From assembly GCA_903932565.1 (NCBI GenBank), contig CAIZGQ010000752.1, positions 1 to 6,604 on the forward strand: a stretch of 6,604 nt of DNA, read 5' to 3'. A model generated the notes under the pieces. It was given only the letters and a program-made list of their open reading frames with translations, did not search any database and had not been told where the DNA came from. Position numbers and translations under genes: made by a program. Every line of letters starts with the position of its first letter. Position 1 is the first letter of the stretch. Source of the DNA: an uncultured Hyphomicrobiales bacterium (GTDB lineage: Bacteria > Pseudomonadota > Alphaproteobacteria > Rhizobiales > Beijerinckiaceae). Below are positions 1 to 5,489 of the stretch, piece after piece.

Positions 1-215
1 CCATGTCTGCATCATGAATCAAGGTCTCCCCTTCTGCGATCAATCCTTTTCGAAAGCAGTGCGAGTGGCTGAACCATCTCTGCGGAATTCTCCTACTTTT
101 GATTAGTAATTGGCATGGCTGCGGGGCAGGACTATCGGATCGGACGGCTGTCCAACGATCTCGTAGGGCGCGACGCGAACCACCGGGCAAAAACAATCTA
201 ATGTGCTTTATCGCG

Positions 216-244
216 CGTCGATAAGAATTGCATTCGCATCGACG
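216..244. repeat. Nested inverted repeat (possible hairpin)
   Basis: CGTCGAT (216-222) is matched by ATCGACG (238-244). Inside the loop, GAAT (225-228) is matched by ATTC (232-235) around TGC. Together they could fold into a two-tier hairpin with a small internal loop. No T-run follows, so it is not a standard intrinsic terminator. It could be an operator or a leader structure; function is unknown. Confidence 0.35.
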
Positions 245-375
245 GAGCACCGGTTGCATGGTTTAAAGTGACGTTGCGGCAGTTCTGAAATCTCTCCCTT
301 TCGCTGCGGAACAAGCTTCCGCTAAGACATATGAAATTTCAAAAAAACCCTTCTAAAATAGCTTAAATATGTAGC

Positions 376-404
376 TTGAAATGTTTTTTTAACCGGAATG
401 TAAT
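376..404 (+). promoter_or_regulatory. Putative sigma-70 promoter for the exported-protein gene
   Basis: TTGAAA (376-381) and TGTAAT (399-404) are separated by exactly 17 bases, each close to the sigma-70 -35 and -10 consensus, in the most AT-rich part of the window. Transcription would start near 411 and leave a leader of roughly 95 bases before the ATG at 508. This is prediction from sequence alone; no operator is evident. Confidence 0.45.
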
Positions 405-507
405 GCAAATTGCGCAGCTTTCGGTTCGCAGGTTCAGTGCGGTTTTCGATTTTGATTCCAGAACGACTGGAATGCATTTCCATCATTAAAAACACCGAGG
501 CTTTCAA

Positions 508-1047
508 ATGGCTATTTTTCCTCGCCTACTCGTGAGTGCCCTTGCGCTCACAGCCAGCATGTCATGCGCCAACGCCATGAACATCAGCGCCTACAATGGA
601 CTCGTGAAGGAATCCATTCAGGAAATCATCACCGGCAATATCAAGGATCTCAACGCCTCGCTCGACCGGCTCCAGAAGGAAATGCAAATCGGCATTGAAG
701 GCTGCAGGGAATTTGCTGCGGCTGACGCGAAGTTTGCGCCGCTGATGAAGCTCGTGATTGAGTCCGCCGAGAAAATGAAGACCATGAAGCCGGATGAGAT
801 CGAAGCCGCCTGGGGCGATGAAGGCACCGCTGCAGATCAGATCGGCATGCCGCTCAAGAGCCTCGATCAGTTTGCGATCGCCCGCAATTATCTCGATTCG
901 ATCGTCCATCCTGCCCGCGCCTTCGCGTTCTTCAAGGCCTATGGCGTCAGCAAGGACAAACAGACTCTGGAAGAAGCCAAGGGTGAACTGGTTGAAGTGT
1001 TGCAGCACGTCGCCAAGATCGAGGCCTATGTAACAGCAGCCAAGTAA
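508..1047 (+). CDS. Small exported alpha-helical protein of unknown function
   Basis: A 179-residue protein with a clear Sec signal peptide: Arg6, a hydrophobic core at about 7-19, and an Ala-Asn-Ala site predicting cleavage after residue 23. The context around Cys20 (Ser-Met-Ser-Cys) does not match a lipobox, so a soluble periplasmic protein of about 156 residues is expected. The mature part looks almost entirely helical, with charged amphipathic stretches at about 35-65 and 150-178 and a more conserved-looking centre (AWGDEGTAAD at 101-110, then LKSLDQF, NYLD and VHPARA up to about 138). One cysteine (Cys66) remains after cleavage. The start is supported by GAGG at 497-500, seven bases before ATG. 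I do not recognise the family with certainty. A chemoreceptor gene follows 85 bases downstream on the same strand, so a role as a periplasmic accessory or ligand-binding partner is possible but is only inference from position. Confidence 0.85.
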   Translation: MAIFPRLLVSALALTASMSCANAMNISAYNGLVKESIQEIITGNIKDLNASLDRLQKEMQIGIEGCREFAAADAKFAPLMKLVIESAEKMKTMKPDEIEAAWGDEGTAADQIGMPLKSLDQFAIARNYLDSIVHPARAFAFFKAYGVSKDKQTLEEAKGELVEVLQHVAKIEAYVTAAK

Positions 1048-1053
1048 GACCGG

Positions 1054-1083
1054 GACCTTTTGCAATTTTCAAAAGGTCTTTTC
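1054..1083 (+). terminator. Rho-independent terminator after the exported-protein gene
   Basis: GACCTTTTG (1054-1062) pairs perfectly with CAAAAGGTC (1070-1078) around a seven-base loop and is followed at once by TTTTC. It lies seven bases after the stop codon. The short T-run and its position before a co-directional receptor gene mean it may either end the transcript or let part of it read through into the receptor. Confidence 0.75.
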
Positions 1084-1132
1084 TGCTTGGCATTTTATTA
1101 AGAAGACGGCCATTAAGGGACTCGCTTTCGAG

Positions 1133-3391
1133 ATGTTCAAGACAATCCGATCCAAACTCGTCGGTGGGCTTGCCGCCATCTTGTCAGCGATTTCCCTGGG
1201 GGCCGTTCTGGCACTCGGTGCGGGCCAGCTCACCGCCTCCACCATCGAGGGTCTAATCCAGTCTGATCTTGCTGTTCTGCTGGTGAAGTCGGCGGCTGGC
1301 GATCAGCTCAACAGCGTCCGGTTCAATCTTCAAAAGTCCACGGCTTCGGATCAATTGATTCCCGAAGCGGAGCGCCTGATCGCGGCCTCTTTGCCAATTG
1401 CCCGCATGTATATCGACCAGCTTCGCCTGGGTGCCGACACGGACGCGTTCCGCAACACGCCATCAGCAGCGGTTCTCGCCAATGTGCCGGGCGCCCCTCG
1501 AATTGCTGCGCCGACCACCGACATGGCGCTGGACGCTGTCAACAAGGTGCACGCGCTGCTGCCTGACTTTGAGGCCAGCATCAAGACAGCCCTGGCGGCG
1601 CATGCACGTCGCACACTTTATCATTTTCGCGTTGATGGCCGCGCCTGGGACCTGCCCGGCTATGCCTACATGCTGAAGTCCAATCATGCGCGCTGGGTTG
1701 CTGGCCTCGAGGAAGCAATCCGCTTTGACACGACGTTTCAAGGCAACATGGATTTTGCACAAAGTGAAACCGGTCGCCTGATCGCCAACTTTAAAACGGC
1801 CGATCCCAAACTGATTGATCTGCTGGACAAGCTGAAACAGAATGGCGAGCGCGTGATCTCCACCGCCCGGCAAATCGAGGCCGCTTCGAAAGACAACAAG
1901 GCTGCGATCTTTGACAAGCAGCGCACGTTGTCCTTCCAGCGCATGACATCCAGCGTGGATCAAATCATCGAGTTTGCGGAATCCAGCCTGCAGGCGGCAG
2001 CGCGGGACGAGGCAGCTGCCCTCAAGGCGCTGGACGTCAACGCAACCGCGCTCACCTCCGCCTTCGCGTCCCTGGACAAGGTGATCAATGATCGGTTCAG
2101 CCAAGCGCAAGCCAATGTCACCGCAAACAATCGCGTGTCATTGGCAGTGACGACAATGATTGTCGCGTCAGCGATCATTTTCGGGATCTTCATGATGCGG
2201 CGGCTTGCCGCGTCCATCACCGTTCCGATTATCACCATGGCCCGCGACATGCGGGTGCTGTCGGAGGGCAAACTCGACCTGACCGTCGATGGTCAATCGC
2301 GTCAGGATGAAGTTGGCGAGATGGCGCGTGCGCTGGACGTCTTCCGGCAAGGCGCTGTGGAAAAAGCGCGGCTTGAAGAGGAATCGCGACTGAGCACGGG
2401 CGAGCGGCGGGCCCGTGACAAGGACAAGCTGCGCGAAGCCGCCGTCGTTGCCGAAACCATGTCCATCCTCGCGCAACAGCTGGGCAAGCTTGCTCAGGCC
2501 GATCTGACCTGCCAGATCAAGGTGCCATTTGCGGCCCAGTTTGAACCGCTCAGGGCCGATTTCAATGCCACGGTCACACAGCTTGCCACGGCATTGGCGA
2601 CGGTCTCCGACAGTGCCGAGGCTATGGGAACCGGCGTGGAGCAGAGTGCTGCAGCCTCCGAGGACCTGTCACGCCGAACCGAGCAACAGGCTGCGGGGCT
2701 CGAACAAACAGCAGCCGCGCTGACTGAGATCGTCTCGACGATCCAGCAAACCGCGACGGCCTCGCAACACGCCCGTGAACTCGTGGAATCGACGCATCAG
2801 GAGGCCCAGACCGGCGGCGACGTTGTTCGCCGAGCTGTTTCGGCCATTCATGACATTCGGGAATCCTCACATCAGATCAGCCAGATCATCACTGTCATTG
2901 ATGAGATTGCCTTCCAGACCAACCTTCTGGCCCTCAATGCGGGCGTCGAGGCGGCGCGAGCTGGGGACTCCGGTCGCGGGTTTGCGGTGATCGCCACCGA
3001 AGTGCGCGGACTGGCCCAGCGCTCCGCCGACGCGGCCCGCGAAATCAAGACACTCATCTCGGCGTCAAACACGCGGGTCGAGGGCGGTGTCGCGCTTGTC
3101 GAGGATACAGGTCGCGCGCTCGAGCGCATCGTCCAGCAGATCCAGGGCATGACAGCCATTGTGACCCAGATCGCTGAAAACGCCACCCAACAGGCAGCCG
3201 GCATCCATGAGGTCGAAACGGCCATCAATCAGATGGATCAGATCACCCAGCAGAACGCTGCCATGGTGGAGGAGACCACAACGGCGAACTGGTCGCTGGC
3301 GCAGGAGAGCCGCAAGCTCATCGACATGATTCAGGCTTTCCAGACCGGTGCGCCGAAAAAGGAAGGGCCGGCGCGCAGACGTGCCGCATAA
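1133..3391 (+). CDS. Methyl-accepting chemotaxis protein (two-TM, HAMP, MA signalling domain)
   Basis: A 752-residue inner-membrane chemoreceptor that would control CheA kinase through CheW. In order: a short cytoplasmic N-terminus, TM1 at about 9-31, a roughly 300-residue helical periplasmic sensor (32-334), TM2 at about 335-355, HAMP at 356-410, a linker, and a second HAMP-like helical unit at about 440-490 (with LRADFNATV), as in many alphaproteobacterial receptors. The MA domain follows (about 495-735), with the kinase-contacting tip around EIAFQTNLLALNAGVEAARAG (591-611) and then GRGFAVIATEVRGLAQRSA. Gln/Glu-rich patches at about 516-530 and 685-715 resemble methylation helices. There is no C-terminal NWETF-type CheR/CheB tether; the tail is basic (ARRRAA). 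In the sensor, residues 181-240 resemble a CZB-type unit: His185 and Trp188 are kept, but Ser211 sits where the Cys is expected. The ligand is unknown. The start is supported by AAGGGA at 1115-1120, with slightly long spacing. Confidence 0.97.
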   Translation: MFKTIRSKLVGGLAAILSAISLGAVLALGAGQLTASTIEGLIQSDLAVLLVKSAAGDQLNSVRFNLQKSTASDQLIPEAERLIAASLPIARMYIDQLRLGADTDAFRNTPSAAVLANVPGAPRIAAPTTDMALDAVNKVHALLPDFEASIKTALAAHARRTLYHFRVDGRAWDLPGYAYMLKSNHARWVAGLEEAIRFDTTFQGNMDFAQSETGRLIANFKTADPKLIDLLDKLKQNGERVISTARQIEAASKDNKAAIFDKQRTLSFQRMTSSVDQIIEFAESSLQAAARDEAAALKALDVNATALTSAFASLDKVINDRFSQAQANVTANNRVSLAVTTMIVASAIIFGIFMMRRLAASITVPIITMARDMRVLSEGKLDLTVDGQSRQDEVGEMARALDVFRQGAVEKARLEEESRLSTGERRARDKDKLREAAVVAETMSILAQQLGKLAQADLTCQIKVPFAAQFEPLRADFNATVTQLATALATVSDSAEAMGTGVEQSAAASEDLSRRTEQQAAGLEQTAAALTEIVSTIQQTATASQHARELVESTHQEAQTGGDVVRRAVSAIHDIRESSHQISQIITVIDEIAFQTNLLALNAGVEAARAGDSGRGFAVIATEVRGLAQRSADAAREIKTLISASNTRVEGGVALVEDTGRALERIVQQIQGMTAIVTQIAENATQQAAGIHEVETAINQMDQITQQNAAMVEETTTANWSLAQESRKLIDMIQAFQTGAPKKEGPARRRAA

Positions 3392-3415
3392 GATGCTACC
3401 GACGGTCGCGCCGGC
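3367..3415 (+). repeat. GC-rich inverted repeat spanning the receptor stop codon
   Basis: GCCGGCGCG (3367-3375) and CGCGCCGGC (3407-3415) are perfect 9-base inverted repeats separated by 31 bases that include the TAA stop at 3389-3391. The stem could act as a transcript 3'-end stabiliser or a Rho-dependent end. No T-run follows, so I do not call it an intrinsic terminator. Chance is possible in GC-rich DNA. Confidence 0.3.
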
Positions 3416-3516
3416 AGCCTGCACCTTCTCATTTCAGAGCAGCCAGATGGCGGTTCAAGATCACCTTTCCTCAAGCTGACTCAATCAATCGTGATGCGTT
3501 GCAATTCTTTCCAAAG

Positions 3517-3522
3517 TATAAA
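3517..3522 (+). promoter_or_regulatory. Possible -10 element upstream of the 108-residue protein gene
   Basis: TATAAA lies in an AT-rich stretch of the 233-base gap between the receptor and the next gene, about 100 bases before that gene's ATG. No convincing -35 hexamer is found 16-18 bases upstream; TTGCAA at 3499-3504 is only 12 bases away, too close for a standard sigma-70 promoter. This is a weak call. Confidence 0.2.
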
Positions 3523-3624
3523 AAGATGATGTTGAGCTTTCGGTTTTAAGTTTTTGGAAATGACCCTGCGTCAAAACTGAGGTTCGAGGGTTCGGCTTCT
3601 TTTTCAATCTCCGGTGCATTTCCC

Positions 3625-3951
3625 ATGAGCGATGAACATTCGATTTTGGCCAATCTCGCAGGGTCTGATCTTGGCATGACACAGGATGGTTTGATCCAGC
3701 GCCTCATCCAGGTTGAAGACCGTATCGCGAAAATTCAGGCGTTTTGGGAAGACGAAGAGCGCTACGACGCCATCGTGTCGAGCGGCCGCTATCTCAAACT
3801 CTGCTCTGTGACCGAGCAGGCCGATTCTGTGGCCTCCCATTTGCGCGGGCGCATGGTGGACGCCTTGCATCAGCTCGCACGGATGGGCGCTGACGCCGAC
3901 GATGACGCGCTCGCTGAGGGTTTGGAAAACGACATCCGCCACTCTGCCTGA
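3625..3951 (+). CDS. Small acidic helical protein of unknown function
   Basis: A 108-residue protein with no signal peptide or membrane segment, so probably cytosolic. It appears mostly helical: about 20-40 (QDGLIQRLIQVEDRIAKIQ), 41-60 around FWEDEERYDAIVSSGRYLKL, and 62-87, followed by an acidic tail (ADADDDALAE). It has one cysteine (Cys60). I do not recognise a family. Coding status rests on balanced composition, length and the unremarkable opposite-strand frame. No good Shine-Dalgarno sequence precedes the ATG, which is a weakness. It stands alone between a chemoreceptor and an L,D-transpeptidase, with gaps of 233 and 178 bases, so position gives little functional hint. A small chemotaxis or signalling adaptor is conceivable but unsupported. 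Confidence 0.6.
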   Translation: MSDEHSILANLAGSDLGMTQDGLIQRLIQVEDRIAKIQAFWEDEERYDAIVSSGRYLKLCSVTEQADSVASHLRGRMVDALHQLARMGADADDDALAEGLENDIRHSA

Positions 3952-4038
3952 GGATCCAAGCGCCTGGCAGCCTGACTGTTGCAGCATGGCCACGTCACTG
4001 GGTGAAGACCTTCAATCACCACTTCGTGTGCGTAAACG

Positions 4039-4048
4039 CATTGCAATG
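4039..4048. repeat. Short perfect palindrome upstream of the L,D-transpeptidase gene
   Basis: CATTGCAATG is a perfect 10-base palindrome 82 bases before the transpeptidase start. It could be an operator half of some dimeric regulator, but a palindrome this short may arise by chance. A 5-base inverted repeat (GACGC/GCGTC, 4080-4094) lies a little further downstream. Confidence 0.15.
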
Positions 4049-4129
4049 ACACGCCTTGTATTGAACAAAAGCGCCAGCTGACGCGTGTTGCGTCGCATCA
4101 ACGTTGACACTTTTCAATCGAGGCCACCT

Positions 4130-4708
4130 ATGCGTCGCTACACTTCAGGGCTCGTTGCAGCTCTCGCCGGTCTTTGCGTTCTGGCTTCTCCCGCTGCCGC
4201 CTTCGATTATGACATGTCCAACCCTTCGCCGGGTCAGGGCTCCCTCCTGGGGTCGACGCAGCAAAAAGCCGTTGAGCGCGAAATCGTCAGCTACAGCGGG
4301 CCGCAGAGCCCTGGCAACATTTTCATCTCCACGTCGGAGCGCCGTCTGTATTACGTGCTGCCGGGTGGCAAGGCTGTGAAGTATGGCGTTGGCGTTGGTC
4401 GTCCGGGCTTTGCCTGGGGCGGCACCAAGACGGTGACCCGCAAGGCCGAGTGGCCCGCCTGGACCCCGCCGTCGCAGATGCTGCGCCGCCGCCCGGACCT
4501 GCCGCGCCACATGGTCGGTGGCCCGGAGAACCCGCTGGGTGCCCGCGCCATGTATCTTGGCTCGTCGCTCTACCGCATCCATGGCTCGAACGAGCCCGAC
4601 ACCATTGGCCAGGCCGTGTCCTCGGGCTGCATCCGCATGACCAATGACGATGTCATGGACCTCTACGAGCGCGTCCGCGTCGGCACGCAGGTGTTCGTGC
4701 AGCGCTGA
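4130..4708 (+). CDS. Secreted L,D-transpeptidase (YkuD / ErfK-YbiS-YcfS-YnhG family)
   Basis: A 192-residue exported enzyme that would act on peptidoglycan in the periplasm, forming 3-3 (meso-DAP to meso-DAP) cross-links or attaching other groups to the L-centre of DAP. Residues 1-24 form a Sec signal peptide ending Pro-Ala-Ala-Ala before FDYDM. The YkuD domain spans about 62-191, from IFISTSERRLYYVL to the end. The active-site block is plain: His151 in RIHGSNEP and the nucleophile Cys167 in SSGCIRM, with Arg169 two residues on; Ser165 replaces the His of the common SHGC form. ATG at 4130 was chosen because GAGG (4120-4123) lies six bases upstream and the signal peptide begins there; an in-frame GTG at 4085 would add 15 residues before the signal. 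No LysM or SPOR domain is present, so it is a minimal single-domain enzyme. L,D-cross-linking is prominent in Rhizobiales; the exact reaction of this copy is not known. Confidence 0.95.
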   Translation: MRRYTSGLVAALAGLCVLASPAAAFDYDMSNPSPGQGSLLGSTQQKAVEREIVSYSGPQSPGNIFISTSERRLYYVLPGGKAVKYGVGVGRPGFAWGGTKTVTRKAEWPAWTPPSQMLRRRPDLPRHMVGGPENPLGARAMYLGSSLYRIHGSNEPDTIGQAVSSGCIRMTNDDVMDLYERVRVGTQVFVQR

Positions 4709-4731
4709 GGCTGGGGTCGGTTGAAGAGGCA

Positions 4732-4904
4732 CCCTCACCCGGTCGGCATCCGCCGACCACCCTCTCCACGCAAGTCGGGTTTACCCGACTTGCATCTTCA
4801 ACATGCCGAACCCCGGCTAGAGCCGGGTTCGGGGGAGAGGGTTCGGGATGGGGCTAACCTTCTCCCTTGGGAGAAGGTGGCACGCGGAGCGTGACGGATG
4901 AGGG
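4732..4904. repeat. Compound REP-like palindromic repeat between convergent genes
   Basis: The gap between two convergent genes is almost entirely palindromic. The hairpins are GGTCGGC/GCCGACC (4741-4758), GCAAGTCGGGT/ACCCGACTTGC with a TT loop (4770-4793), a bulged GAACCCCGGC/GCCGGGTTC (4808-4830), ACCTTCTCCC/GGGAGAAGGT with a TT loop (4857-4878) and CACGC/GCGTG (4881-4893). CCCTCTCC (4760-4767) can also pair with GGAGAGGG (4834-4841) around the second and third hairpins, and the ends match as CCCTCA (4732-4737) and TGAGGG (4899-4904). Its wording, from CCCTCACCC at the left to GGATGAGGG at the right, resembles intergenic palindromic repeats that are abundant in alphaproteobacterial genomes (from memory). 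Neither long hairpin is followed by a T-run, but the structure probably also ends transcripts from both sides. Confidence 0.85.
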
Positions 4905-4917
4905 TTTCCAAATCCCC

Positions 4918-5301
4918 TCACCCCCGGCTCAGACTCTTCGCCGCCAGCTCCGCCAAGTACGCCCCCCAGATGCGCGGCTCCTCGGCACCCAGCTCGTGCA
5001 GGTAGGCCCAGGTGTAAATCCCGGTCTGGTGCGTGTCGTCAAAGACGATGCGCACGGCATAATTGCCGGTCGGCACCAGCTCGCGGATCGCCACATTGCG
5101 CTTGCCGGGCACTGTCTGCTTCTCGGCAGGCGTGTGGCCGCGGACCTCGGCGCTGGGGCTCGCGATCCGCAGATATTCGGCTGACAGCTCATAAGCTTTG
5201 CCATCATCAAAGGTCACGGCCAGCACCTGCCCGCCCTTGCGCACGCGGATTTCCGTCGGCCAGGCGGGCGCAGCTGCAGTCGGCAGCGTTTCGGTGCTCA
5301 T
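4918..5301 (-). CDS. DUF971 protein (gamma-butyrobetaine hydroxylase-like N-terminal domain)
   Basis: A 127-residue cytosolic protein made essentially of one DUF971/GBBH-like N-terminal domain. Visible family landmarks are TEIRVRKGGQVLAVTFDDG (about 16-34), YLRIASPSAEVRGH (43-56) and VPTGNYAVRIVFDDTHQTG (76-94), followed by IYTWAYL. In the gamma-butyrobetaine hydroxylase domain this region binds zinc through three Cys and one His. Here the Cys positions read Ser48, Ser50 and Val53, and only His91 remains, so this is a zinc-less type. The start was set at 5301 because AAGGA lies seven bases upstream (5309-5313 on the minus strand); an in-frame extension to 5355 would add 18 unlikely residues. 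The gene is divergent from moaA and convergent with the L,D-transpeptidase. Stand-alone DUF971 proteins have no settled function; some relatives are fused to Mrp/ApbC-type Fe-S carriers, which fits loosely with the Fe-S enzyme MoaA next door. Confidence 0.9.
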   Translation of the reverse strand: MSTETLPTAAAPAWPTEIRVRKGGQVLAVTFDDGKAYELSAEYLRIASPSAEVRGHTPAEKQTVPGKRNVAIRELVPTGNYAVRIVFDDTHQTGIYTWAYLHELGAEEPRIWGAYLAELAAKSLSRG

Positions 5302-5308
5302 GTACAAA

Positions 5309-5313
5309 TCCTT
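5309..5313 (-). promoter_or_regulatory. Ribosome binding site deciding the DUF971 start
   Basis: On the minus strand AAGGA is followed by seven bases and then ATG (5301-5299). No comparable site precedes the in-frame start at 5355, so the shorter protein is preferred. Confidence 0.7.
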
Positions 5314-5368
5314 TTGAACGGGGCGCGGGCAGATTGACGGCAAGGGTGCCGCCAAACGGTCAGACCCT

Positions 5369-5396
5369 TTGCGATCGAGGTCAACGTGTCTATATC
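5369..5396 (+). promoter_or_regulatory. Putative sigma-70 promoter for moaA
   Basis: TTGCGA (5369-5374) and TATATC (5391-5396) are separated by 16 bases, a fair match to a sigma-70 promoter. Transcription would start near 5403, upstream of both plausible moaA starts (TTG at 5454, ATG at 5490) and downstream of the longest possible frame start at 5334, which argues against that longest start. Confidence 0.35.
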
Positions 5397-5489
5397 AGGC
5401 GCTCACCCACGGTTCGAGGGCCGTTGTTGCGACTGCCCCCTGCGAGGTCTGTTTTGACTGCCCATCCGTCCGCGCCTTTTCTGCCGTCC

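Larger units (their letters stand above)
1..507. other. Gene-free leader region upstream of the exported-protein gene
   Basis: No reading frame here looks protein-coding. The frames open at the left edge all stop within about 110 bases and show no codon bias or recognisable motif. The 61-codon minus-strand frame at 322-507 lies over the AT-rich promoter and leader and has no plausible ribosome site. What can be seen is a small hairpin-forming inverted repeat at 138-160, a nested inverted repeat at 216-244, an AT-rich block at about 335-410, and a sigma-70-like promoter at 376-404. The region may contain the end of an upstream transcription unit, but I cannot identify it. Confidence 0.6.

Noticed and set aside
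138..160. Small GATCG/CGATC and GGAC/GTCC inverted repeat
   Set aside because: Short, imperfect and with no following T-run or neighbouring gene end; probably chance.
322..507. 61-codon minus-strand frame upstream of the first gene
   Set aside because: It covers the AT-rich promoter and leader, has odd composition and no ribosome site, and resembles no protein I know.
562..1065. 167-codon minus-strand frame opposite the exported-protein gene
   Set aside because: The plus strand has a good signal peptide, ribosome site and terminator; the minus frame is rich in His/Leu/Gly in the way shadow frames of GC-rich genes are.
1463..2110. 215-codon minus-strand frame inside the chemoreceptor gene
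   Set aside because: The receptor is unambiguous across this region; long antisense frames are common in GC-rich coding DNA.
3604..3993. 129-codon minus-strand frame opposite the 108-residue protein
   Set aside because: Slightly longer than the plus frame but with a mixed, Cys/His-scattered composition and no start signal. The plus frame has a more protein-like charge pattern, though certainty is moderate.
4085..4129. GTG start extending the L,D-transpeptidase by 15 residues
   Set aside because: The ATG at 4130 has GAGG at ideal spacing and begins a textbook signal peptide; the extension would bury it.
4145..4738. 197-codon minus-strand frame opposite the L,D-transpeptidase
   Set aside because: The plus-strand gene has catalytic His and Cys in family context; the antisense frame is a shadow.
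4732..4904. CRISPR array or tRNA cluster reading of the palindromic region
   Set aside because: There are no regularly spaced direct repeats and no cloverleaf; the stems differ in sequence and size, so a compound palindromic repeat fits better.
4867..5184. 105-codon plus-strand frame through the repeat and DUF971
   Set aside because: It begins inside the palindromic repeat and runs antisense to a well-supported DUF971 gene.
5334..5489. TTG start at 5334 giving a 386-residue MoaA
   Set aside because: It adds 52 low-complexity Arg/Pro-rich residues not seen in the family and begins upstream of the likely promoter.
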